Source of the DNA: Viola odorata
Taxonomy: Eukaryota; Streptophyta; Magnoliopsida; Malpighiales; Violaceae
Assembly (NCBI GenBank): GCA_963691705.1
Contig: OY829542.1
Span: 18,648,579-18,712,578 of the forward strand
Direction of reading: 5' to 3'
DNA length: 64,000 nucleotides
This document shows positions 11,512-21,177 of this stretch, one piece after another. The notes beneath the pieces were generated by a model that was not told where the DNA came from, did not search any database, and was given only the letters and a program-made list of their open reading frames with translations. The first letter of the stretch is position 1. The number at the start of each line of letters is the position of its first letter. The position numbers were made by a program, and so were the translations under genes.

Positions 11512-11906
11512 TTGCCTTATTTTTTGTTGCTGGGGGAATCTTGTTTTGCTAGTTTTGATTTCTGGATAGGGATAGCTGCAGGAACATACGGTTCTTCTGC
11601 AGTTGCTGATATAATAGAGGAATAATAATACAATGTGCTTTCCACCTGTAATTTCTGCATTGGAAATTGTTGGGAATAATTGTTATCCTTGTAGTTGATA
11701 CAAGTTAAAATTACTTTCAGAGAGAATCTTGAAGTAAATTCTGTCCATTGCGAGGAAAAGAAAAATGCTGTCCTGTAATTTTTTCCCTTATGTAGTATAT
11801 ACCTGGACGTCGCTAGGACATTACTATGTTTGCCACCATCTGCCACCATTATAATCTTACAATATTGCGTCAATATGTAATACTTTCCATCTTATGTAAT
11901 TATATA

Positions 11907-12313
11907 CTCCCTCTGTCCTTATTTATTGGACGCGAGGGAGTAAATATCTTGGATTAAGGCGTCAGCTGCACACCTCTGCTTTTAAAGAAATTGGAAGCCA
12001 AGCGTGAAGATAACCGTTGAATGGATTGAAAATCCAAGGTCAAACATGTTTTCAACGGTGATGATGAGTATGATGAGAGAGAATGAATTGCTTGTCAGTG
12101 GCCTTCTGCTTTTGCTGACATGAGGACGATTTCAACCTCTGGGCAAATACAAAATTGCTCATGTGTGATGCACACCTTTTCGTTGCAATAGACAAACGCG
12201 TGAAGGACATTCAAGTAATTTCACAGTACCAATTGACACAGAAGCCAAAAGCGTCAAATATAGAAGGACAAGCTTTTTAACCTTAAACGTCCATTATATT
12301 AAGACAGGGGGAG
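11907..12313. mobile_element. Stowaway-like MITE (407 bp)
   Basis: Begins CTCCCTCTGTCC and ends with the imperfect inverse GACAGGGGGAG, flanked by TA dinucleotides (11905-11906 and 12314-12315). These are the terminal motif and target duplication of Stowaway (Tc1/mariner) MITEs. The terminal similarity extends about 26 bp. No transposase is present. It lies about 400 bp downstream of the amylase stop codon. Confidence 0.75.
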
Positions 12314-12315
12314 TA

Positions 12316-13029
12316 TTTAACACAAACAAAACCTATAAGCATAATATTAATATCCGATATAAGTGTTGCATGAGCTATCAACATATTCGAAAATACAAAT
12401 TCTACTCACCATAAAAGTAGCATCAGAAACGACATAAAATTATAATGTTTTTTTTATAATGAGTTATTACAATGAGGGGACATAAACCCTACTCTTCTAG
12501 ATACGTGTCGTCACGTGGTTTCTCTAACAAATTGGTAATTTTGGTTGCATTTGATTTTGGTGGAAGAAAGAAAGTGGTCACATGACAAGAAGTAAGAAGA
12601 AGAGGTGGAGAGCTGGAAAAAGATGCAATTCCACCGATCACCATCATAAATAACCATTTTCGTCATCGCCTTCATCATTTGTGTTTTGAAACTCGACAAA
12701 AAAGAAGAAAATAACACCTTAGAATCATCCCATTCCCATATCTCCTAAATCTATTGAGTACTGTATAACATTTTTATTTCATTTATTATTTTAAAAAGAG
12801 CATTTCTTCATGTGGGTGACATTGTGACAATAGTATATATATCCCATCCCATCTCAGGTGTGACATACACATTGTGTCAAAATCTGTCCCTTCATTGAAA
12901 TTTTGGAAAAAAAGAGAAACCCATTTCCATCCTCAATCATAACTCCCCTTTAGCTCTGTCCAATGATGTCAATTTATTTATTTATTTTAATAAAGAAAGT
13001 TCTATATCCAATGTTTTCCACACTTCTCT
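12316..13029. other. Spacer without recognisable gene
   Basis: AT-rich intergenic sequence between the Stowaway element and the large MULE-type insertion. Open frames are short and show no recognisable domain. Confidence 0.4.
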
Positions 13030-13679
13030 ATTTTCTACCATGGTTTTAAATAACGGTAACGAAAATCGTAACGGTTGCGGAATCACGAAAAATAACAGTA
13101 TAATGTACGATCGCAGCTATCATGACTACAAATAATTTGTAAATGCTAAAAAAGTTTCATCAATCTGGAAATAGTTAATACTTTTAATCAAATAAATATA
13201 TAAACTATTAATTTTTGTCGATAAATAATAAAGTATGCATAGCAAACTTTAATTAAAAATAGAAATTTCTTAATTAACTTTTACACGCACAATTTGCAAA
13301 TCAAAATAACGAAAAATGTACATATCAATACACATATACATTGTTCATTCTCAGAATGAATGTTTAGGATGATCATAATAAGAGTAATGGTTATTACTAC
13401 TACTATCTCCACCCTCTTGTTCTCTTTATCTTTGTTTCGATGCCGGGTAAAAAGAGAAGTATGGAAAGTAAGCAAATAATCTTCTATTTTCTTATTGCTC
13501 CCTATAGTAAAAGTGTGAATGTTGAAAAAAATTGGGTGTAGGCACATGTTGAGGATATAGAAATGAAGAGAGACTTGAAAACTATCAAAGCCTTGACTAT
13601 CTTGGTTGAACGTTCCATAATCATGGTCATGGTATTGTTGTCTATACTCAGCTAGCAATCTATCATTAATTCATTATTT

Positions 13680-14626
13680 AGCAAGGGATTTTTCTTGGGT
13701 TGCGTCGAGGCCTAGTTAGTCATCGGCGCACAGATGTTCTATTCCTATGTCATAGACGTGCTATAGGGGTCAAGTACGTTTAGGCCCCCTGCTTTCCTTC
13801 GTAAGAGAAGTTACCCCCCGTTTACACATATGAGGTAACCTTGACACTTCGTCGCCCTCCCAGGCACGAAGCTGGGAGGCAATACTTAAAGGCCCATTAA
13901 GAGGAGGAAAGACACGTCTAGGGCAAAATACCTCTCAGCTCGTCAGACTCGCGACACCACCCTAATCGGTTGCTTGCCCTAAACAGAACGGACCAAGCTA
14001 ATGACAATCCGTCTAGTATCTGCTCTATTCTAAGGCTTCGCGTTAGTTATAACCAAAGAAACGACAGTGATCTAAGAAGGTAAACTAGCAGGTGATCAAG
14101 CTCCTAATAAAACCAACTAGATCTAACAATAAAAATGACAAGCAAACAAATACAACAATAGGAATATATAAAGCACGATTTGGCCTCGTGACTACCTCTA
14201 TGCAACCCTTAAAACACCCTTGCTAAGAGGATGAGCTTAGCTGCTCATGCTAATAAATAAATAAATAAAAACAAATTTAATATAAAGCATAAAAGGAAAG
14301 AATGCGATGAAGAAAATGAAAACTAAATAAATATCGGCCGGAGCTAAAAGCTCTGGTTTGAAGAGTTAATGGCCGGCGACGGCTACAAAAGGGAGTGACA
14401 AAACCCCAGAAAACTAAAGAAGAAAGTAGGTGAGCGGCTACCCCTAGGAAGATTTTATGATATGATAAGATGATACCCTAAAACCCTACAAACTAAGGTT
14501 TAAATACCCTCTTAGCTCACAAAAAGACAAAAGACAGCTAAGAGGGTGGACAAAAGGGAGCGTGTGTCCTAGGGAGTATTCCTAAGGTAGCCAAAAAGGG
14601 ATCTACAAGGAATCCCGCGTGGATCT
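13680..14626. repeat. LTR-like noncoding repeat, copy A (left part)
   Basis: Noncoding sequence resembling in layout the repeats at 21178-22523 and 23590-26760: an A-rich tract, a ...GAGGATGAGCTTAGCTGCTCATGC-type segment and a leader-like region with CCCTAAAACCCTAC. It is interrupted at 14626 by the gag retrotransposon, whose GATCT target duplication is 14622-14626. It resumes at 20558 and appears to end near the CTGCA at about 20799. Similarity to the other copies is patchy, so this assignment is tentative. Confidence 0.4.
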
Positions 14627-15807
14627 TGTTAGCCCAAGGGCAACTTACTCTTGTTTTGATGATTTTAGACACACAAACTAATTAATAATACTAATGCAAT
14701 TTGAAGTTAAAATGTGTGTAGTTTGCGATGGAACAAATAAGAGGCAACAAATCAAGATATCGCAAGCTAGAAGATCAAGTGTACATTAGGACTTTAAACG
14801 TGTAAGTATGATTCTAATTAGCACTTGATTTATGTTCGATAATACCTCAAGGAAAGTGTCAAAAGTTTTTTTACACGAAAAATAATTTTTGGGAAAAGAG
14901 TTTTGATTTCACTGTAGCAACGGAGAGTTTCACTGTAGCAACGGATAAACTCACTGTAGCAACGGAAGTCTACTGTAGCAACGGGAACGAATAGTTCCAC
15001 CGTAGCAACGGATAGACTTACTGTAGCAACGGATAAACTCACTGTAGCAACGGTTATATTTTTCACTGTAGCAAACGGATATATTTTTGTTACTGTAGCA
15101 AACGGCTAGTTTTTGGCTCCTTCCTTCATGGATGAGCCTCTACTCATTTGACACTATAAATACTCATCTAAGATGAGTTATAAAAGATAAGAAAGCATTT
15201 TACAAGTTTCATATACACAAATCACATTTACAAACTCCTTTAATCAAAGTTTTATAATGCAAGCTTCATTTATCGGTTTTCAACCATTCTTGCGTCTTTC
15301 AATTCGAGTTTGGATCGCTTTCTTCTTGAGGTAATATTTTTCATTTATTGGTGTTATTATTGAATCATACATAGTTTATCTGTACACCAATTTTGTGTTG
15401 CCATTTAACATTTCTCTTGTCAAGTAATCTTGATTGTGATAGGTTGTGGTTGAGCCTTAGCAAAAACCAAGTGTAAGGTTTGTTGGTTGAGCCCTTAGTA
15501 AAAACCAAGTGTAAGGTTTATTGGTTGAGCCCGCAAAAACCAAGGTGAAAGGTTTATTGGTTGAGCCCGGAAAAACCAAGGTGTAAGGTTTGAGTTGAAC
15601 CCGTAAAAACTCAAGGTAAATAACGAAGTGGTCGTTGTTCAAAATCCTAAGAGGAGGACTCTTAGGTAGTGGAGTACAATTCATTGAGGAATTGGAACCA
15701 CTATATATCCTTGTGTTTTTACATTCTCTTTTCCGCACTCATATTTCCTTACTCTTTGTGTTAGAATTTTTATTTGCCTATTCACCCCCCCTCTAGGCCG
15801 TTTATCA
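14627..15807 (+). repeat. 5' LTR of the gag-only retrotransposon
   Basis: Contains nine copies of a CTGTAGCAACGG-type motif between about 14910 and 15115, a candidate promoter segment (ACTATAAATACTC, about 15152-15164), and five roughly 38-bp repeats of the GGTTGAGCCC...AAAACCAAG...GTAAGGTTT type between about 15443 and 15615. It ends TTTATCA directly before the primer-binding site. Confidence 0.92.
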
Positions 15808-15809
15808 AT

Positions 15810-15821
15810 TGGTAGCGGAGC
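15810..15821 (+). other. Primer-binding site
   Basis: TGGTAGCGGAGC lies two bases inside the 5' LTR. It matches the plant initiator-methionine tRNA priming sequence TGGTATCAGAGC at 10 of 12 positions. First-strand DNA synthesis of the retrotransposon would start here. Confidence 0.75.
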
Positions 15822-15866
15822 AAGGTACTTGTTTTGTAGGTTTAATCGCCTCAAGTGAAAGATCAA

Positions 15867-17699
15867 ATGGCTCAAGAGGGATTATATGTAAGTGCTGCAC
15901 TCAACCGTCCACCATTTCTTGATGGAAACAACTACTTGCAATGGAAGACAAAGATGTTAGCCTTCCTAGGTGGACAAGATCAAATTATGCTAGATTGTGT
16001 CTTACATGGATTTGCAACTCCCATGGAACCACCGGCTGAAGATGGATCAACAAAACCTCTTCCATTTGACAAGTGGCCAGCTGGATCGGTTTCAAGAAAA
16101 CAAAGTGAAGACAAGGCAAGGTTTGCTTTATTTTGTGCAATTTCTCAAAATGAATTTAATCGTGTTAGTGCTTGCAAATTGTCCAAAGATGTTTGGGAAA
16201 CTTTGGAGACAGCTCATGAAGGTACTCCTCAAGTGAGAACCATTAGACTCAACACACTCAAGCGTGAGTATGAATTACTTAATATGAAAAGTGGTGAGAC
16301 TATTTATGATTTAAGCACTAGAATTCAAAATATTTGCAATACTATGGGAACTCTTGGTTGGACTCCTAGTGATGAGGAGATGGTAAGAAAACTTCTTAGT
16401 ATTTTACCTAACTCTTGGAATGCCAAGACTTCTATTTTTGATGAGCTTGAAAAGAGACCTACCTTCTCTCAACTTGTTGGCTCTCTTACGGCTTTTGAGT
16501 ATAAACTCAATATGGGAGAACCGGAAGTGCAAAATGTCAAGAGCAACAATGTAGCCTTCAAGGCACAAGAAGAAGAACGTGAAATGGCTCTCTTTTCCAA
16601 ACAATTCAAGAAATTTTGGGATAAAAAGAAGAAAAAGTATCAAAGTAAGTCTTCTAACTCTTCTAAATCCGATTTTAGAAATGATGTTATTTGCTTTGAA
16701 TGTGAAAAGCCAGGACATGTAAAGAGTGAGTGTCCTAGACTTGAAAAATCAAAGAGACGGTCAAGAGATAAAAATAACAGCAAAAATCATCATAGAAGAG
16801 CACTTAAAGCTACTACTTGGGATGATGATGATGATGAGGAGGAGTCAAAGGGTAATTCATCGACATCCTCATCCGGAGAAGAGATATCAAACATATGTTT
16901 CTTTGCAAATGTAGAAAGTGATGCTTCTCAAAGGAGTTCTTCATCAACTTCCACCTCATTCAACGGATGTACAAATGTGTGTCTTATGGCACAAGAGGAA
17001 AGCGATGATGAGGTAAACTCTTCTCAATCTCTTGATAATGAATATGGATTGCAAGAAGCTTTTGATGAATTGTCGAATCATTTTAAAAAATCTTGCAAGC
17101 AAAATGCTAAACATGCTAAGGATTTAGAAAAATTGGAAAAGGATATTCTTGAATTAGAAACCTTGAACAAATCTCTTAAAGAGGAAAATGATTTTTTGAA
17201 AAATGACAATGAAGATTTAAGAGATGTTTTGGCTAATACTAGAGATGAGCTTAAATCATTAGAAACTGCTAATGGAAAGAAAAACTCTAGATGTGAACTT
17301 TGTGCAAACTCTAGTAAAGAAGTAGCTCTTTTAAATGAAAAGATTAAAACTCTTGAAGCTACTTTAGCTAAACTTATTCAAAGTGCACAAAGTCAACAAA
17401 AGTGTTTAAATGAGCAAAAGACTAATTTTGATAGAAGAGGAATTGGATTTGATAACTCTTCTAGCATGAATAATTCTAAAACATCTTTTGTTAAAGCAAG
17501 AAATTGTGACCATGCTAGTTCTTCAAATCAATCACATGATAGACCTTTGTATAAATGTGATTATTGTCATAAGAATGGTCATTTGGCATATTTTTGCTTT
17601 ATTCGTAAAGGACTTGTTTATGCAAAACAAATGTGGGCACGAAAGAGTGCATTTGCTAAGGAAGGACCCAAACATGTTTGGGTTCCTAAAGCTAACTAG
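15867..17699 (+). CDS. gag: Copia/Sirevirus-type Gag protein with two CCHC knuckles
   Basis: Intact 610-residue frame; ATG 15867 is preferred because upstream in-frame codons give only a GTG. Gag forms the cytoplasmic virus-like particle that packages element RNA. Residues 1-60 carry the copia-type N-terminal motif (LNRPPFLDGNNYLQWKTKM). Residues about 75-200 form the UBN2/gag-polypeptide region with KDVWETLETAHEGT and LKREYELLNM. A CCHC zinc knuckle lies at C276-C279-H284-C289 and a second at C564-C567-H572-C577. Between them are an acidic and serine-rich segment and a probable coiled coil (about residues 395-500, rich in Leu, Glu and Lys). The frame closes with WVPKAN and a stop, not with a protease. 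An intact frame in a non-autonomous element fits recent activity and possible function in cis. Confidence 0.93.
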   Translation: MAQEGLYVSAALNRPPFLDGNNYLQWKTKMLAFLGGQDQIMLDCVLHGFATPMEPPAEDGSTKPLPFDKWPAGSVSRKQSEDKARFALFCAISQNEFNRVSACKLSKDVWETLETAHEGTPQVRTIRLNTLKREYELLNMKSGETIYDLSTRIQNICNTMGTLGWTPSDEEMVRKLLSILPNSWNAKTSIFDELEKRPTFSQLVGSLTAFEYKLNMGEPEVQNVKSNNVAFKAQEEEREMALFSKQFKKFWDKKKKKYQSKSSNSSKSDFRNDVICFECEKPGHVKSECPRLEKSKRRSRDKNNSKNHHRRALKATTWDDDDDEEESKGNSSTSSSGEEISNICFFANVESDASQRSSSSTSTSFNGCTNVCLMAQEESDDEVNSSQSLDNEYGLQEAFDELSNHFKKSCKQNAKHAKDLEKLEKDILELETLNKSLKEENDFLKNDNEDLRDVLANTRDELKSLETANGKKNSRCELCANSSKEVALLNEKIKTLEATLAKLIQSAQSQQKCLNEQKTNFDRRGIGFDNSSSMNNSKTSFVKARNCDHASSSNQSHDRPLYKCDYCHKNGHLAYFCFIRKGLVYAKQMWARKSAFAKEGPKHVWVPKAN

Positions 17700-18544
17700 T
17701 TTGTTTTGTAGTAGTGCCGGGAACCCCTTGAAGATAAAAGAAATATATGTAGGGTATTCGTGGCACAAGTCGGGTGATGAATCGAAGCTCACCCTTTTGG
17801 TAAATTGTTTTTGGCAATAAATATGATATATATATATATGATTGATTTTATTGCTAACATTAATCATTTGTTCAAGTATAAATTCACATAAATTTGGCTA
17901 GAAAGAATTGTTCGTGTAGGAATTTAGTTTGAATGGTGGCCCAAGGGAATTACCACCTCGAGCCGTATTGATTTTGATGGGCTTCACTCGATTGCAAATA
18001 TTGAAGCTATTCGGTTGAAATAGCAAGAACTAGACATGTTGAAAAATCGCAATCGGTATTCCTTGAACTCTTATTTTTATGTCAATATTTATTTGATGAA
18101 TATACGTGTTTTAAATGATTAAGTTAGTTTGGTAAAATCTATAATCATATATGCTATAAATTGCCATAAATTGTTTTTGTTTGTTTGTGCATATACGTGC
18201 TTAATTAGAATCATTTCTTTATATCCATGTATGCTTTTCTTCATGTGAGTGATCATTGAGAAAATCAGATTGATGTGATATTTTTTGGATATACGAATAT
18301 GAGTCAAAATGATTACAGTGTTTAGAAGATTTTCTCTTCGAAAAATCCTGACCAAATCCTACTAAATTTATTCGATCTCCTCGTTCGCATACGTTGGGCA
18401 TAATAGTCAACGACATTGCCTATCCTCGAGCCGTAATTCTTAGATCTTAAGCAGCCATTTTTGTGTTTAAATAGCCCTAAGATTACACCTCTAGAGATAT
18501 CCTAAACGGAAAGCCTTACCTTCAAATTCCTTCGAATCTTCAAA
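17700..18544 (+). other. Internal region without pol domains
   Basis: This position would normally hold protease and integrase in a copia element. After the gag stop no DTG protease, HHCC integrase or DDE motif is visible in any frame, and the translations contain many stops. The region is AT-rich with a short (TA)n run near 17827. Gag and small-ORF frames on either side are intact while this is not, so pol was probably lost in the founding element and did not decay after insertion. Confidence 0.6.
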
Positions 18545-18715
18545 ATGCTTTCGTTTGAGATGAGGATGATATTGGCCATTTTGGCATTGATGATTTCTTT
18601 CATTGCTTTTCCCTTTCTCATGCTCAAAAATTGTCCAAGAAATGTCGACTTGTTCATGTGTCCCAAGTGTCATTGCCCTCCATGTGATTGCCCTTCACCT
18701 CAATGCCATCTTTGA
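18545..18715 (+). CDS. Small predicted membrane protein with Cys-rich tail (56 aa)
   Basis: ATG 18545 opens a 56-codon frame ending at TGA 18713. Residues 8-27 form a hydrophobic stretch rich in Ile, Leu, Ala, Met and Phe, preceded by a short head, so a signal anchor or signal peptide is plausible. The remaining tail holds seven Cys at residues 30, 39, 42, 44, 47, 49 and 54, spaced CxxCxCxxCxC in the core (CPKCHCPPCDC). I know no retrotransposon protein with this layout. The CPPC-type motif recalls short plant membrane proteins of the DUF1068 type, but that is only resemblance. Some Sireviruses carry an env-like ORF after pol; whether this is a remnant or a captured host exon is unknown. Coding is inferred from the membrane/Cys design in an otherwise stop-rich region. 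Confidence 0.5.
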   Translation: MLSFEMRMILAILALMISFIAFPFLMLKNCPRNVDLFMCPKCHCPPCDCPSPQCHL

Positions 18716-19113
18716 TCACATCTTTGTATCGTGTATTTTATATTTTAAATGTATTTGTTCTTATACTTTGTAATGGTCTTTTAGGTTGAATAAGAGTTGT
18801 AATATTTCATTATGAAGGAATTTTAATTAGGTTTAGTTCTTGAGTATTTTCAATGTTCTAAATGTTCTCTACGTTTCGTGTAACGTGACATGTTTGTTGA
18901 ATAAAAATTCTGTTTTAATTATGCATTTTTTAGATTATCCATCTTTATAATCTTACTATTCATATTTGTATTTTGACTTTTGGATTGGATAATTGTTTGA
19001 TCTTAATACTTGTTAAAGTATTTTTGGATTTGATCTTTGCTTGCTCCTTTATTACTCCTCATATGATCTTAATTGACTTTTCTTATTTTATTAACCCTTT
19101 TTGCTAATGACAA

Positions 19114-19364
19114 AGGGGGAGAATAAGTTAAGGGGGAGATTGATTGGTAACGAAGCTTATAGAATGGGGAGAAAGGTAAGATTAAGGGGGAGCAAATCTT
19201 TGAAATCTTTGCTATGCTCTATGTGCACTAATGGTTTATGTAGGGGGAGCATTTATTTGGCAAAGATAGGAGATGTAAGTTTTCTCCATTTAACTTCAAT
19301 TTCAATTGCTAGTTTAAAAATGTTTTGATATTAGTTTGTGGTTGTCATCATCAAAAAGGGGGAG
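19114..19364 (+). other. Five repeated polypurine tracts
   Basis: AGGGGGAG occurs at 19114, 19131, 19185, 19242 and 19357, the last immediately before the 3' LTR. Multiple copies of this motif upstream of the 3' LTR are characteristic of Sireviruses. The last copy is the expected plus-strand primer. Confidence 0.8.
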
Positions 19365-19366
19365 AT

Positions 19367-20557
19367 TGTTAGCCCAAGGGCAACTTACTCTTGTTTTGAT
19401 GATTTTAGACACACAAACTAATTAATAATACTAATGCAATTTGAAGTTAAAATGTGTGTAGTTTGCGATGGAACAAATAAGAGGCAACAAATCAAGATAT
19501 CGCAAGCTAGAAGATCAAGTGTACATTAGGACTTTAAACGTGTAAGTATGATTCTAATTAGCACTTGATTTATGTTCGATAATACCTCAAGGAAAGTGTC
19601 AAAAGTTTTTTTAAGTTTTTTTACACGAAAAATAATTTTTGGGAAAAGAGTTTTGATTTCACTGTAGCAACGGAGAGTTTCACTGTAGCAACGGATAAAC
19701 TCACTGTAGCAACGGAAGTCTACTGTAGCAACGGGAACGAATAGTTCCACCGTAGCAACGGATAGACTTACTGTAGCAACGGATAAACTCACTGTAGCAA
19801 CGGTTATATTTTTCACTGTAGCAAACGGATATATTTTTGTTACTGTAGCAAACGGCTAGTTTTTGGCTCCTTCCTTCATGGATGAGCCTCTACTCATTTG
19901 ACACTATAAATACTCATCTAAGATGAGTTATAAAAGATAAGAAAGCATTTTACAAGTTTCATATACACAAATCACATTTACAAACTCCTTTAATCAAAGT
20001 TTTATAATGCAAGCTTCATTTATCGGTTTTCAACCATTCTTGCGTCTTTCAATTCGAGTTTGGATCGCTTTCTTCTTGAGGTAATATTGTTCATTTATTG
20101 GTGTTATTATTGAATCATACATAGTTTATCTGTACACCAATTTTGTGTTGCCATTTAACATTTCTCTTGTCAAGTAATCTTGATTGTGATAGGTTGTGGT
20201 TGAGCCTTAGCAAAAACCAAGTGTAAGGTTTGTTGGTTGAGCCCTTAGTAAAAACCAAGTGTAAGGTTTATTGGTTGAGCCCGCAAAAACCAAGGTGAAA
20301 GGTTTATTGGTTGAGCCCGGAAAAACCAAGGTGTAAGGTTTGAGTTGAACCCGTAAAAACTCAAGGTAAATAACGAAGTGGTCGTTGTTCAAAATCCTAA
20401 GAGGAGGACTCTTAGGTAGTGGAGTACAATTCATTGAGGAATTGGAACCACTATATATCCTTGTGTTTTTACATTCTCTTTTCCGCACTCATATTTCCTT
20501 ACTCTTTGTGTTAGAATTTTTATTTGCCTATTCACCCCCCCTCTAGGCCGTTTATCA
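19367..20557 (+). repeat. 3' LTR of the gag-only retrotransposon
   Basis: Nearly identical to the 5' LTR, with one 10-bp duplication in the T-rich AAGTTTTTTT context (about 19605-19625) and one substitution. It is followed by the GATCT target duplication at 20558-20562. Confidence 0.92.
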
Positions 20558-20562
20558 GATCT

Positions 20563-21038
20563 TTCTTCGCGCGTCCTTAAGAAAATATCTACATGTGCGG
20601 CAGCAAGTCTAAGGCAAAATGCGGCTCCAGATGACTCCAGTACGGGTCTAGGGCAAGTCGACACGGCTCGCATCCAGGGCTCGCGACAGACAAACAGCTA
20701 GGCCTCGACACTGGTCTTGACGCTTTGCGTTTCACAGAATTCCATCCAAATAACGCATGTTTTTTTATCTTTCTCTCTTCTAGCCTAGAATCTGCAAAAA
20801 TGATGGAAACAAGGGAAAATCAGCAGTATCATGCTAGAATAAAGAGTGAAAATGAAGAGAAAAATATATACAAAATACACGCTATTAGAGATCATATTTA
20901 CTATTATGGGATCTAAAAGTATAACTTGAGTTTAGTTATGAAAATGTGATTTTGTAGGCCTAATGAGTTTTTTATTAACTCATAATGTATAACGGTACAT
21001 AATGAAAAATAACGGAAAAACGTAACGGTAACGGAAAA
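20563..21038. repeat. LTR-like repeat copy A (right part) and MULE-type right flank
   Basis: Continuation of the sequence broken by the gag retrotransposon. The segment around CTGCAAAAATGATGG, with GCAGTATCA downstream, resembles the sequence at about 26750-26800 in copy C. It then grades into the AACGGTAACG-rich right end of the 8.1-kb insertion. No coding function is seen. Confidence 0.4.
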
Positions 21039-21177
21039 TATCGTGCAAAAACGTTACATAACGGGAATAATGATAATGGCGAGCCAAAATTACGTTACAT
21101 ATCGGGAGTTATGTAACGTAACAGACGATATTTAAAACTATATTTTCTACTCTCAACCAGGTTATGAAGTGATGGGA

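Larger units (their letters stand above)
14627..20557 (+). mobile_element. Gag-only, non-autonomous Sirevirus-like LTR retrotransposon, recent insertion
   Basis: Two direct LTRs (14627-15807, 1181 bp; 19367-20557, 1191 bp) start TGTTAG, end TTATCA and are flanked by GATCT on both sides. By eye the LTRs differ by one substitution (in the GTAATATTTTTC/GTAATATTGTTC context) and one 10-bp tandem indel, so insertion is recent. The primer-binding site follows at 15810-15821 (TGGTAGCGGAGC, 10/12 to the initiator-Met-type site TGGTATCAGAGC). Five AGGGGGAG polypurine motifs precede the 3' LTR, a Sirevirus hallmark. The interior encodes gag and a small ORF, but no protease, integrase, reverse transcriptase or RNase H was recognised in the 1.67 kb after gag. 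Movement would need enzymes from an autonomous relative. Confidence 0.92.
13039..21141. mobile_element. 8.1-kb MULE-type insertion with perfect 9-bp target duplication, carrying nested elements
   Basis: ATTTTCTAC occurs at 13030-13038 and again at 21142-21150, flanking related inverted ends. The left end starts CATGGTTTTAAATAACGG and the right end finishes TATTTAAAACTAT. Both sub-terminal regions are built from repeated AACGGTAACG/GTTACGTTA motifs (13050-13130 and 20985-21130). A 9-bp duplication with such ends points to a Mutator-like element. The interior holds an unclassified minus-strand frame (13281-13658), a degenerate LTR-like repeat (from about 13680) and the nested gag retrotransposon (14627-20557). 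No MULE transposase is recognisable, so it is non-autonomous or decayed. Confidence 0.7.

Noticed and set aside
13281..13658. 125-codon minus-strand frame in the MULE-type block
   Set aside because: No recognisable transposase domain; AT-rich chance frame is as likely. Mentioned only in the element entry.
14830..15066. Minus-strand frame with repeated VATVSLS-like units, also present at 19526-19816
   Set aside because: It is the reverse reading of the CTGTAGCAACGG repeats in both LTRs; no independent coding evidence.
15457..15738. Minus-strand frame with repeated STNKPYT-like units in both LTRs
   Set aside because: Reverse reading of the 38-bp LTR repeats.
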